Shown: one piece after another, positions 34,036-41,892 of the stretch
Position numbering within the stretch: the first letter of the stretch is position 1
How the letters are laid out: each line of letters starts with the position of its first letter
NCBI RefSeq assembly: GCF_014648255.1
Contig: NZ_BMQT01000009.1
Location: 62,001-126,000, forward strand
Reading direction: 5' to 3'
DNA length: 64,000 bases
Source of the DNA: Nocardioides albus
GTDB lineage: Bacteria > Actinomycetota > Actinomycetes > Propionibacteriales > Nocardioidaceae
Position numbers and translations under genes: made by a program
The notes under the pieces: model-generated
What the model saw: the letters and a program-made list of their open reading frames with translations, nothing else
Told to the model about the DNA's origin: nothing
Database searches by the model: none

Positions 34036-35369
34036 GAGACCTGCTCCAGCCCTGCCGTGAGCACGTCGAGGGCGTCGTCGAGCAGCTCGTCGGAGATGCT
34101 CAGCGGCGGGAGGAAGCGGATGACGTTGCCCCAGGTGCCGCAGGTCAGGGTGATGACGCCCTGGCTGTGGGCGTAGGCGGCGACGGCCTTGGCGACCGCA
34201 CCGTCGGGGTTGCCGGTGGCCGGGTCGACGAACTCGGCGGCGATCATCGCACCTCGGCCACGTACATCGCCGATGCGCGGGTCGTTCGCCTGCAGCTCGC
34301 GCAGCCGGCCGAGGAGGCGCTCCTCGATCTGGCGGGCCCGGGCGAGCATGTCCTCGGCCTCGATGGTCTCGATCACGGCCAGCGCGGCGGCGCAGGCGAG
34401 CGGGTTGCCGCCGTAGGTGCCGCCCAGGCCGCCGGGGTGAACCGCGTCCATGACATCGGCGCGACCGGTCACCGCCGCGAGCGGGAGGCCGCCGGCGATG
34501 CCCTTGGCGCTGACCACGAGGTCGGGGACGACGCCGTCGTGCTCGACGGCGAACCAGGTGCCGGTGCGGCCGAAGCCGGACTGCACCTCGTCGGCCACGA
34601 AGATCACGTCGTTGGCCCGGCACCACTCCGCCAGGGCGGCGAGGAAGCCCGGCGCCGGGACGATGAAGCCGCCCTCGCCCTGGATCGGCTCGATCACGAC
34701 GGCGGCGAGGTTCTCGGCGCCGACCTGCGTCTCGATCTGGGCGGTCGCGCGGGCGGCGGCCAGCTTGCCGTCGATCTCAGGGGCGTCGCGGAACGGGTAG
34801 GACATCGGTGCCCGGTAGACCTCGCCGGCGAACGGCCCGAAGCCGTGCTTGTAGGGCATGTTCTTCGCCGTCATCGCCATGGTGAGGTTGGTGCGCCCGT
34901 GGTAGGCGTGGTCGAAGACGACGACCGCGTCCTTGCCGGTGAACGAACGGGCGATCTTCACGGCGTTCTCGACGGCCTCGGAGCCGGAGTTGAACAGCGC
35001 GGTGCGCTTCTCGTGGTCGCCCGGGGTGAGTCGGGCGAGCTGCTCGGCGACCGCCACGTAGCCCTCGTAGGGCGTGACCATGAAGCAGGTGTGGGTGAAG
35101 GCAGCGACCTGATCGGCCACCGCGTCGACCACGCGGGCGGCGCTGGAGCCGACCGTGGTCACCGCGATGCCGGAGCCGAGGTCGATGAAGCGGTTGCCGT
35201 CGATGTCCTCGACGATGCCGCCGGCCGCACGGGCGGCGAAGACGGGCATGGTCGTGGCCACACCCTGGCTCACGGCCGCGACCTTGCGGGCCATGAGCTC
35301 CTGAGAGCGGGGGCCGGGCAGCGGCGTACGCAGGAGACGGGACTGTTCGAGGGTGGAGAGCTCGGTCAT
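34032..35369 (-). CDS. gabT: 4-aminobutyrate aminotransferase
   Basis: A 445-residue class III PLP aminotransferase that moves the amino group of GABA to 2-oxoglutarate. Shown by FNSGSEAVENAVKIAR near 128, AYHGRTNLTMAMT near 157, IFVADEVQSGFGRTG near 252 with the cofactor Asp, and the PLP lysine in VVSAKGIAGGLPL near 282. The C-terminal GGTYGGNPLAC motif is intact. The ATG at 35369 is preferred over an upstream in-frame start that would use part of the promoter. First gene of the gabT-gdh-gabD operon, divergent from a LysR gene. Confidence 0.94.
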   Translation of the reverse strand: MTELSTLEQSRLLRTPLPGPRSQELMARKVAAVSQGVATTMPVFAARAAGGIVEDIDGNRFIDLGSGIAVTTVGSSAARVVDAVADQVAAFTHTCFMVTPYEGYVAVAEQLARLTPGDHEKRTALFNSGSEAVENAVKIARSFTGKDAVVVFDHAYHGRTNLTMAMTAKNMPYKHGFGPFAGEVYRAPMSYPFRDAPEIDGKLAAARATAQIETQVGAENLAAVVIEPIQGEGGFIVPAPGFLAALAEWCRANDVIFVADEVQSGFGRTGTWFAVEHDGVVPDLVVSAKGIAGGLPLAAVTGRADVMDAVHPGGLGGTYGGNPLACAAALAVIETIEAEDMLARARQIEERLLGRLRELQANDPRIGDVRGRGAMIAAEFVDPATGNPDGAVAKAVAAYAHSQGVITLTCGTWGNVIRFLPPLSISDELLDDALDVLTAGLEQVS

Positions 35370-35434
35370 GGGTTCAGCATGAACCTGGGCGACACATGTC
35401 GTCCAAGACCTTTTGACTACTAAGATCATGCTCC
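35370..35434. promoter_or_regulatory. Shared gabT/LysR promoter region
   Basis: A 65-bp divergent intergenic region with the short palindrome CGACA-CA-TGTCG near 35390-35401 and an AT-rich core (TTTTGACTACTAAGATCAT). The spacing is right for a LysR-type activator acting on both directions. I cannot define the exact binding site. Confidence 0.45.
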
Positions 35435-36343
35435 ATGAGCATGGATCTGCGGTTGCTGCGCTACTTCGTCGCCACTGCCGACGCGGGCTCTGCGACCCGC
35501 GCCGCGGAGATGCTGCACGTGACGCAGCCCGTGCTGTCGCGCCAGCTGCGTCAGCTCGAGGCCAACCTGGGCGTACCGCTGTTCGCCAGGGAGGGTCGTC
35601 GACTGCGGCTCACCCGGACAGCCATGGACCTCCTCCCCCGCGCCCGCGACCTGCTCGCCCACGCGGACGACCTCGAGCGCGCCGTCGGCCTGCTCGCCTC
35701 CGGCCGGCTCGACGAGCTGCACCTCGCCGTGCCGTCCACGACGCTCACCGACGTGCTCGCGCCGTTCCTGGCGACGCTCGGACCGGACGACCCGGTCGCG
35801 ATGGTCCGCGAGCTGGATCCGCGCGGTGCGGTCGCGGCCGTCCGCGCCGGCGCCGACCTGGCGATCGTCACCCGGCCGCCGGGCCGGTCACTGGCCTCGC
35901 GCGCCCTCGCCGTGCTGCCGGTGTGGGCCTACGTCCGCCCCGACGACCCGTGGGCGGGACGGGGGTCCGTCGACGTACGCGACCTGGTCACCCGGCCGCT
36001 CGTGCTGCTCACCGAGGACCTGCGGCCGCGGCCTCTCCTGGACGCAGCTGTCGAGGACGCCGCCGTGGGCTACGGCGACGTCGTGGAGGTGTCCAACGCC
36101 CAGGTCGCCCAGGCGCTCGCGGCCTCGGGCCGTGGGGTCGCGATCGTCTCCGACGACCCGCGCTTCGGGCTGCTGCCGCTGCACATCGAAGCGCCGGCCG
36201 GGCGCGTGCGGATCCGGCTGTACGCCGCCTGGGACCCGCAGCACCACGCAGCCGACGCCCTCGCGGCCCTCGCCGACCGACTGTCCGCGTTCTGCGTCGA
36301 GCGCTACGGCGCCGAGGTCGCGGTTCGCGACGCTCACAGCTGA
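35435..36343 (+). CDS. LysR-family regulator of the gab operon
   Basis: A 302-residue LysR-type regulator with the N-terminal winged helix-turn-helix (LRYFVATADAGSATRAAEML, then VTQPVLSRQLRQLE, residues 7-42) and a periplasmic-binding-like effector domain from about 90. It is divergent from gabT with 65 bases between, the usual place for a LysR activator of that operon; GABA or an amine could be the inducer (inference). The last ten bases overlap the end of the convergent hypothetical gene at 36334. Confidence 0.9.
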   Translation: MSMDLRLLRYFVATADAGSATRAAEMLHVTQPVLSRQLRQLEANLGVPLFAREGRRLRLTRTAMDLLPRARDLLAHADDLERAVGLLASGRLDELHLAVPSTTLTDVLAPFLATLGPDDPVAMVRELDPRGAVAAVRAGADLAIVTRPPGRSLASRALAVLPVWAYVRPDDPWAGRGSVDVRDLVTRPLVLLTEDLRPRPLLDAAVEDAAVGYGDVVEVSNAQVAQALAASGRGVAIVSDDPRFGLLPLHIEAPAGRVRIRLYAAWDPQHHAADALAALADRLSAFCVERYGAEVAVRDAHS

Positions 36344-36711
36344 ATGTGACGCCTCAGCGCATCCAGGGTCGTCTCGGGTGATGTGTTGAAGCAGAAGGCG
36401 ACTCCGGGCGACTCCTCGCTGCACACGTTGACGATCCGCTCGAAGAGCTCGGTGTACTCCGGGATCATCCTGATCCCGGCGCCGATCATCACGAGGCCGA
36501 AGCTGTCACCGGCGAACGCGGAGCGGATCTCGCCCTCCGCCTCGTCCAGCGAGGTGCCGATCAGGCAGTTCACGGCATCGAAGCCAGCAGCGGTGGTGGC
36601 ACCGAAGCCGGCTTCGATCCGCACGGACATCGTGGCCTCGTCGAGGCCAGGAGGGAGCTTGCTGTAGTCGAGGGCTCGGGGGTGGATGCCGATCATCAGG
36701 ACGCGTGTCAT
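36334..36711 (-). CDS. Hypothetical conserved protein (small alpha/beta)
   Basis: A 125-residue soluble protein I cannot name. It begins MTRVLMIGIHPRALDYSKLPPG, contains IEAGFGATTAAGFDAVNC, and near residue 75-85 GLVMIGAGIRMIP. The beta-strand/glycine pattern resembles a small Rossmann-like or response-regulator-like fold, but no catalytic motif is clear. It is divergent from a MarR gene with a palindrome between them, so it is probably the MarR target. Confidence 0.7.
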   Translation of the reverse strand: MTRVLMIGIHPRALDYSKLPPGLDEATMSVRIEAGFGATTAAGFDAVNCLIGTSLDEAEGEIRSAFAGDSFGLVMIGAGIRMIPEYTELFERIVNVCSEESPGVAFCFNTSPETTLDALRRHIQL

Positions 36712-36734
36712 ACGCCCACTGTGGCACGCGATAG

Positions 36735-36758
36735 TTGGCTAGCCAAGTAATTTGGCTA
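36735..36758. promoter_or_regulatory. MarR operator
   Basis: The 12-bp perfect palindrome TTGGCTAGCCAA (36735-36746) is followed by TTTGGCTA. Together they also make TAGCCAA-GTAAT-TTGGCTA, a perfect 7-5-7 inverted repeat at 36740-36758. It lies between the MarR gene and the divergent hypothetical gene, ten bases from the MarR start. Confidence 0.75.
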
Positions 36759-36768
36759 TCCTGGTCAC

Positions 36769-37260
36769 ATGCCACATGCAGAACCCTCCGTCCCGGACGC
36801 GTTCGACGTGGGCCGGGTCAGTTATGCGATCTTCCAGCTGAGCGTCGCCCACAAGGGCTACGCCGCATCGCTCCTGCGCCGCATCGGCCTGCACCCGGGT
36901 CAGGAGCTGATCCTGATGCACCTGTTCAGCCGGGACGACCAGCCCCAGTCGGAGCTGCTCGCGAGCATCGGGGTCGATGCCTCGACCCTGTCCAGGGCGT
37001 TACGAAGGATGCAGGACGTCGGCCTGCTCGTCCGTGAGCCGGCAGAGCACGACCGCCGAGTCATGATCGTCCGGCTCACCGACAAAGGCAGGGCGATGCG
37101 CGAGCCCATCGCCGCCATGTGGCGAGACCTGGACGAGGTCACCCAGCGGAACCTCGCACCGCAACAGGCAGAGGACCTGACGAGGGCCGCGTACGCCGTC
37201 ATCGAGGCGATCGAGCACGCAGCTCGAACGCACGAACCGGGTGACGAGGAACCGCGATGA
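36769..37260 (+). CDS. MarR-family regulator
   Basis: A 163-residue winged-helix regulator. The DNA-binding region runs LLASIGVDASTLSRALRRMQ (residues 63-82), followed by the wing EPAEHDRRVMIVRLTDKG. No obvious sensing Cys is seen. The strong palindrome in its own promoter suggests autorepression plus control of the divergent small gene. The start is the first ATG after the operator, with no strong ribosome site. Confidence 0.88.
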   Translation: MPHAEPSVPDAFDVGRVSYAIFQLSVAHKGYAASLLRRIGLHPGQELILMHLFSRDDQPQSELLASIGVDASTLSRALRRMQDVGLLVREPAEHDRRVMIVRLTDKGRAMREPIAAMWRDLDEVTQRNLAPQQAEDLTRAAYAVIEAIEHAARTHEPGDEEPR

Positions 37261-37263
37261 ACC

Positions 37264-37296
37264 GCGACGGCCCTGTCGGCCCGTCCTAGCCGTCGC
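37264..37296. terminator. Bidirectional terminator between MarR and amine oxidase genes
   Basis: A perfect 8-bp stem GCGACGGC (37264-37271) and GCCGTCGC (37289-37296) with a 17-nt loop, overlapping the stop of the amine oxidase gene. Confidence 0.5.
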
Positions 37297-38650
37297 TGCC
37301 GTCTCCGAGGATGCTTCGAGCGATCTCGTCACCGACGCGTACGGCCCCGTCGACGTGCTGGAACCCGTGACCGGCGACATCGCTGCTGCCGAACTCGATC
37401 GGACCGAGCGGCTCGCGCAGCACCGGGCCCCAGCGGGTCAGACCGCCGAGGTCGAAGCTGGTCCCGTACGCACCCCCGGTGAGCTCCTGGTGCTGCCAGT
37501 CGCTCTCGACGTAGGTGAGCGGCTCGAGGGCCGCATCCCCGAAGTAGGTCGCCAACGAAGCGAGCACCTGGCGCCGACGATCCTCGTCGGAGAACCGGCC
37601 GACCGCGTCCGCGCGCTCGTCGGAGACGAAGCCGACCAGCGTCCCGCGCTGCTCGCCCTCGGGGGTGTTGTCGTAGACCTCGTGGACCAGCTGCCAGGGA
37701 GCGAAGCCGGTGCCGCTGAGGCCGTCGGCGCGCCAGAACGGCGTCTCGTACTGCGCCTGCACCTTGATGACCAGCCCGAACGACTGGTGCTCGCGGGCGA
37801 TCCGGTGCTCGGCCGGAAGCTCCGGGCTGAACCGGATCCGCTTGACCAAGGTCGGCGGCACCGCGAGGACCAGCCGGTGCGCGGCATGGATCTCGGCGCC
37901 GACATGGACGACGACGCCGTCCTCGTCCCACTCGACCAGGGCGACGTCCTGACCGAGCCGGACCCGGTCCCCCAGCCGCTCGGCCAGGGCCAGCGGCACC
38001 CGCTGCAGCCCGCCGACGACACGACGGTCGAGAATCACGTCCGCGTCGACGAGGTTGCTGAACGACCCCGCGCTCGCGGCCATCTGCACCGCCTGGAGCG
38101 TGGAGAAGGCGTGGGCGGGCTTCGTCAGCATCGCCGGCCCGATGTAGAGGGCGATGTTGTCGACCGCGACCGGGTCGTCGCACTGCTCCTCGAGCCAGGC
38201 CCGGAACGAGACGCTGTCGAGGTGGGCGGCGTCGTCGAGCTCCCACGGCCTTGCCGGATCCATCGCCGCGGCGAGCTCGTCGAGCGTCTTGGTCAGCTGC
38301 CCGATAGCTGCCAGCGTGGACTCCTCGACCGGCAGGTCGTCACCGAAGCGGTGTGCGACCCCGGCCTTGTCGACGTAGAGCGACTCGCCCTCACGGAAGC
38401 GCGGGTAGGTCGGCAGTCCGAGCTCGTCGAGGATCCCGATCAAAGCGTCCTGGTCCGGCGAGACCCACTGGCCGCCGATCTCGAAGTCGGCCTCCCTCCC
38501 GGGCGCACCGTGCGCCTCGGTGCGCAGCCGGCCGCCGACGCGGTCGCGCGCCTCGAGGACGAGCACGTCCTGGCCCGCCTGGGCCAGTCGCCAGGCCGCG
38601 GTCAGGCCGGTCACGCCGGCGCCGACCACGATCACGTCATGGGTGGTCAT
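37286..38650 (-). CDS. Flavin-dependent amine oxidase (putrescine/monoamine oxidase-like)
   Basis: A 454-residue FAD amine oxidase. The N-terminal dinucleotide motif VVGAGVTGLTAAWRLA (residues 7-22) continues into LEARDRVGGRL. The C-terminal FAD contact region reads GPIEFGSSDVAG then VDGAVRVGDEIA. The length and the operon partners (ureohydrolase, amine permease) point to a primary amine such as putrescine or aminobutyrate derivatives as substrate, giving an aldehyde, ammonia and peroxide. AGGAGA precedes the ATG, which is just after the ureohydrolase stop. An extension back to 38755 is rejected for overlap. Confidence 0.9.
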   Translation of the reverse strand: MTTHDVIVVGAGVTGLTAAWRLAQAGQDVLVLEARDRVGGRLRTEAHGAPGREADFEIGGQWVSPDQDALIGILDELGLPTYPRFREGESLYVDKAGVAHRFGDDLPVEESTLAAIGQLTKTLDELAAAMDPARPWELDDAAHLDSVSFRAWLEEQCDDPVAVDNIALYIGPAMLTKPAHAFSTLQAVQMAASAGSFSNLVDADVILDRRVVGGLQRVPLALAERLGDRVRLGQDVALVEWDEDGVVVHVGAEIHAAHRLVLAVPPTLVKRIRFSPELPAEHRIAREHQSFGLVIKVQAQYETPFWRADGLSGTGFAPWQLVHEVYDNTPEGEQRGTLVGFVSDERADAVGRFSDEDRRRQVLASLATYFGDAALEPLTYVESDWQHQELTGGAYGTSFDLGGLTRWGPVLREPLGPIEFGSSDVAGHGFQHVDGAVRVGDEIARSILGDGSDG

Positions 38651-38651
38651 G

Positions 38652-39710
38652 TCAGTTCTCCTGCTTGTCGGTGTCGGTGTCAGCGGGGCGCTGGTCGGGC
38701 CGCTGGGCGAGCAGCGGAAGGCTCGGGTCCCAGCGGGTCCCGTCGGCCTGGTCACGCTTGCGGCGGGCGATGCCCGAGAGGGCCTCGAGCACGACCCGGT
38801 TGGCGAGGAACGAGGTGATGTCGGCGTGGTCGTAGGGCGGGGAGACCTCGACGAGATCGATCCCGACCACCGGCAGCTCGTAGGCGATCCGGCGAACCGC
38901 GTCGAGCAGCTGCCGGGCGGTCAGGCCGCCCGGCTCGGGGGTGCCGGTGCCGGGGGCGTGGCCGGGGTCGCAGACGTCGATGTCGACCGAGAGGAAGACC
39001 CCGTCGCAGTCGTCGGTGGCGATGGCGAAGGCCTCGGTGAGGCACTCCTCCAGGCCGCGGTGCACGATCTCGGTCATCTCGTAGGACCGCATGCCCTGCT
39101 CGGCCATCCAGTCCAGCGTCTCGGGCTCGGGCCAATAGCCGCGCAGCCCCATCTGCAGGAACCGGTCGCCGCGCAGCGCGCCCGACTCGATGAGCCGGCG
39201 CATCGGCTGGCCGTGCCCGATCAGCGAGCCGAACTCGATGTCGCCGGTGTCGGCGTGGGCATCGAAGTGGATCATCGAGACCCGTCCCTGACCGAAGTGC
39301 TGGGCGACACCGGCCGCGTCGGGCCAGGCGATCGTGTGGTCACCGCCCAGCACGAGCGGGATGGCGCCGTTGCTGGTCACGGCGTGCACGGCCTCCTGGA
39401 GATCGCGCACCGAGCGCTCGGCGTCGCCGGAGTACATCTCCACGTCGCCCGCGTCGAGCACCTTCAGGTCCCGCAGCGCGTCGACCCGCATCGCGAGCGA
39501 GGGCCGCGACCCGTCGTGGGGCAGGTAGCACGTCTGCCGGATGAACTGCGGGCCGAACCGGGTGCCCGACCGGTGCGACGTACCTCCGTCGAAGGGGGCA
39601 CCGAGGATGACGATGTCGGCACCCTCGTACGTCGCGGGGTCGGCCCAGTCACACCGGTCGACACCCAGGAAGGTGATGTCGGGGCCGAACTGGGTTCCGT
39701 AGCGAGCCAT
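38652..39710 (-). CDS. speB: Agmatinase / guanidino-acid ureohydrolase
   Basis: A 352-residue arginase-family enzyme with all manganese ligands visible: GGDHTI near 140, FDAHADT near 164-170 and SVDIDVCDPGHAP near 255. It hydrolyses a guanidino compound to an amine plus urea. Agmatine (giving putrescine) or guanidinobutyrate (giving GABA) both fit the operon, since the downstream oxidase and the nearby gab genes handle these products. The C-terminal 30 residues are charged and not conserved. AGAGAAGA precedes the ATG at 39710. Confidence 0.88.
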   Translation of the reverse strand: MARYGTQFGPDITFLGVDRCDWADPATYEGADIVILGAPFDGGTSHRSGTRFGPQFIRQTCYLPHDGSRPSLAMRVDALRDLKVLDAGDVEMYSGDAERSVRDLQEAVHAVTSNGAIPLVLGGDHTIAWPDAAGVAQHFGQGRVSMIHFDAHADTGDIEFGSLIGHGQPMRRLIESGALRGDRFLQMGLRGYWPEPETLDWMAEQGMRSYEMTEIVHRGLEECLTEAFAIATDDCDGVFLSVDIDVCDPGHAPGTGTPEPGGLTARQLLDAVRRIAYELPVVGIDLVEVSPPYDHADITSFLANRVVLEALSGIARRKRDQADGTRWDPSLPLLAQRPDQRPADTDTDKQEN

Positions 39711-39754
39711 GGTGTTCTTCTCTCTTGTTCGATTCTCGTGATGGATGGGTGGGT

Positions 39755-41143
39755 TCAATCCTCGGTCGGTTCGACGACGAGGAACCGCTCGCCGGGCCGG
39801 CGGGCGAGGAAGAGGTGGTAGTAGGCGAGGGCGGCGATCACGACGCCGACCGTGATCAGGACGTCCATCCGCGCGGACCCGGCCAGCGCGTAGCCGATCG
39901 CGCCGATGACGACCAGCGGCGGCAGCGGCCACAACGGCATCCGCCAGCCGTCGGCAGCGGACGCCTGACGCCGGGCACGGAGCGCGGCGACCGCGACGAC
40001 GACGTACATCGTGGAGATGACCACCGAGGTCACCCCGAGCAGCGCCTCGATCTCGACGGCACCGGCGAGGATCGCGCCGGGGATGCCGATCACGAGGGTG
40101 GCCAGCCACGGGGTGGCGTAGCGGGGGTGCAGCTTGGTGAGGACGCCGTTCACCGGCGCGGGCCAGGACCGGTCGCGCGCCGAGGCGTAGACGACCCGGG
40201 CGTTCTGCAGCACCATCACGATGACGGCGTTGAGGATCGCGATGGCGATGGCGACGTTCACGGCGACGGCGACGCGAGCGCCGCCCCAAGCGGCCACCCA
40301 CTGGGAGAAGTTGCCGGAGGCGAGGTCGCTGAGGTCGTCGACGGCGAGGACCGTGGTGATGGTCGGGACGAGGATGACGAGGCCGCCCAGGCCGAGGGTC
40401 CAGAAGATGACGCGGGCGACGTTGCGCCGAGGGTCGACGATCTCCTCGGAGAGGTAGACGGTGGTCCCGAACCCGCTGACCAGGAACGTGCTCACGGCGA
40501 GTCCGGAGATGAGGATCGCCACGGTGAACGGCTCCAGGCCGTTCTCACCGATGACGTGCGGCGAGACCAGCTCGCCGGGGCCGCGCTGGACGTGACCGAG
40601 ACCGAGGACGGTGACCACGACCGCGGCGATCATCTCGAGCGCGAGGAAGGTGCCGGTGACGACGGCGTTGGCCTTGATGTTGAGGATCGCCGTGGCGGTC
40701 GAGAGCAGCATCACGATCGCGCCGGTCGCTGCCCGCGGCAGCTCCACCAGGTCGGCCAGGTAGTCGGCGGTGCCGAGGGCGAAGATCGGCGGGATGAGCC
40801 AGAGCAGCACGCCCGCCAGGGAGAACGTCAGCCAGCCCATCGCCTTGCCGAGGGTCTGGGTGACCATCGCGTACTCCCCGCCGGAGCTGGCCGTGCGGGT
40901 GCCGAGCTCGGCGTAGCAGGCGGCGATCGCGACCGAGACCGCGAATCCGGCCACCACCGCCAGCACCGCACCGCTCCCCTGCATCGCGAACAGCTCGGGA
41001 ACGATGATGAACAGACTCGATGCGGGCGTGATGCAGGACAGCACGAGGAGGACCGCCGCCCCGGGTCCGAGCACCCGCGCGAGCCTGTGCCGATCGGGCG
41101 CCGGCGTCACCTCGTCAGGGCTCACCTGCATGGATTCGATCAT
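39755..41143 (-). CDS. APC-family amino acid/polyamine permease
   Basis: A 462-residue membrane transporter with about twelve helices. It opens with VLGPGAAVLLVLSCITPASS (residues 24-43), the substrate-loop motif of APC carriers, and has FGTTVYLSEEIVDPRRNVAR near 230. It leads the permease-ureohydrolase-oxidase operon and so probably brings in agmatine, putrescine or a related amine. AAGGAGA stands six bases before the ATG at 41143. A second start at 41131 is possible. The operon is transcribed away from the TetR gene across two operators. Confidence 0.9.
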   Translation of the reverse strand: MIESMQVSPDEVTPAPDRHRLARVLGPGAAVLLVLSCITPASSLFIIVPELFAMQGSGAVLAVVAGFAVSVAIAACYAELGTRTASSGGEYAMVTQTLGKAMGWLTFSLAGVLLWLIPPIFALGTADYLADLVELPRAATGAIVMLLSTATAILNIKANAVVTGTFLALEMIAAVVVTVLGLGHVQRGPGELVSPHVIGENGLEPFTVAILISGLAVSTFLVSGFGTTVYLSEEIVDPRRNVARVIFWTLGLGGLVILVPTITTVLAVDDLSDLASGNFSQWVAAWGGARVAVAVNVAIAIAILNAVIVMVLQNARVVYASARDRSWPAPVNGVLTKLHPRYATPWLATLVIGIPGAILAGAVEIEALLGVTSVVISTMYVVVAVAALRARRQASAADGWRMPLWPLPPLVVIGAIGYALAGSARMDVLITVGVVIAALAYYHLFLARRPGERFLVVEPTED

Positions 41144-41174
41144 CGCGGTCTCCTTGGGGATGAGGGTACAGCGA

Positions 41175-41213
41175 GTTTTGAACGCCGTACAAAACTTTGA
41201 ACGGTGTTCAAAG
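41175..41213. promoter_or_regulatory. Twin TetR operators between permease and TetR genes
   Basis: Two sites of the same design: TTTTGAAC-GCC-GTACAAAA (41176-41194, one mismatch) and the perfect CTTTGAAC-GGT-GTTCAAAG (41195-41213). The centres are 19 bp apart, close to two helical turns, so two repressor dimers would lie on nearly the same face. Confidence 0.8.
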
Positions 41214-41289
41214 TGACTCAGATCACCGCTAGAGTCAAGGGGCCGGACCGAAGATTTTGCGAAGCGAGCACGAAGGGACACTTGGCGAC

Positions 41290-41892
41290 GTGACACGCAC
41301 ACGCTCCAACCGACGCCTGGAACGACCGCGCGAGCAGGTGCTCGCAGCCACGCTGGAGATGGTGGCCGAGCAGGGGTTGGCCAAGGTCACGATGGCGTCT
41401 CTCGCCGCCCGGCTCGGCACCAGCGGCGGCCATCTCCTCTACTACTTCGGCACCCGCAACGGCCTGCTCCTCGAGACACTGAGATGGAGCGAGAACGAGT
41501 ACGCCGCACAGCGGGCACCCATCCTGGAGAAGGCCGAGAAGGACCGATCCGGGGGCATCGATGCCCTGCTGTCCTTCACCGACGTCTACCTCGCCCTCGA
41601 CGAGCGCGACCCCCGCTGGCTCCTCTGGCTGGAGCTGTGGGCCCGCGCGCCGTACGACGCCGAGCTCGCCGCCGCACAGCGCGCGATGGACGACGAGTGG
41701 CACGCCGACCTGGTCCGCCTCTTCGCCGCCACCCTCCCCGAGGTGTCCGATCGCGAAGGCGTCTCCGAGCGCCTACGGGCGATGTGGGACGGCTTCAGCA
41801 TCGGCATCGTCACCGGCGGAGGCACCACCCTCCGCGAGCGCGCACTCGAGCACACTCGTGCCGCCCTCACTCGCGGACAGATTGAGCTATGA
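41290..41892 (+). CDS. TetR/AcrR (BetI-like) regulator of the amine operon
   Basis: A 200-residue regulator. The helix-turn-helix covers roughly 15-62 (ATLEMVAEQGLAKVTMASLA, then GTSGGHLLYYFGTRNGLL). The ligand domain is BetI/TetR_C_6-like (WLLWLELWARAPYD near 108). The GTG at 41290 is preferred; an upstream TTG at 41257 has no ribosome site. It is divergent from the permease-ureohydrolase-oxidase operon with two matched operators between, so repression relieved by an amine is expected (inference). The stop is a few bases from the end of the convergent DUF222 gene. Confidence 0.88.
   Translation: MTRTRSNRRLERPREQVLAATLEMVAEQGLAKVTMASLAARLGTSGGHLLYYFGTRNGLLLETLRWSENEYAAQRAPILEKAEKDRSGGIDALLSFTDVYLALDERDPRWLLWLELWARAPYDAELAAAQRAMDDEWHADLVRLFAATLPEVSDREGVSERLRAMWDGFSIGIVTGGGTTLRERALEHTRAALTRGQIEL

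Noticed and set aside
38651..40301. A 549-residue ureohydrolase with a long N-terminal extension
   Set aside because: The extension is antisense-like and overlaps the permease gene; the ATG at 39710 gives a normal start with a ribosome site.
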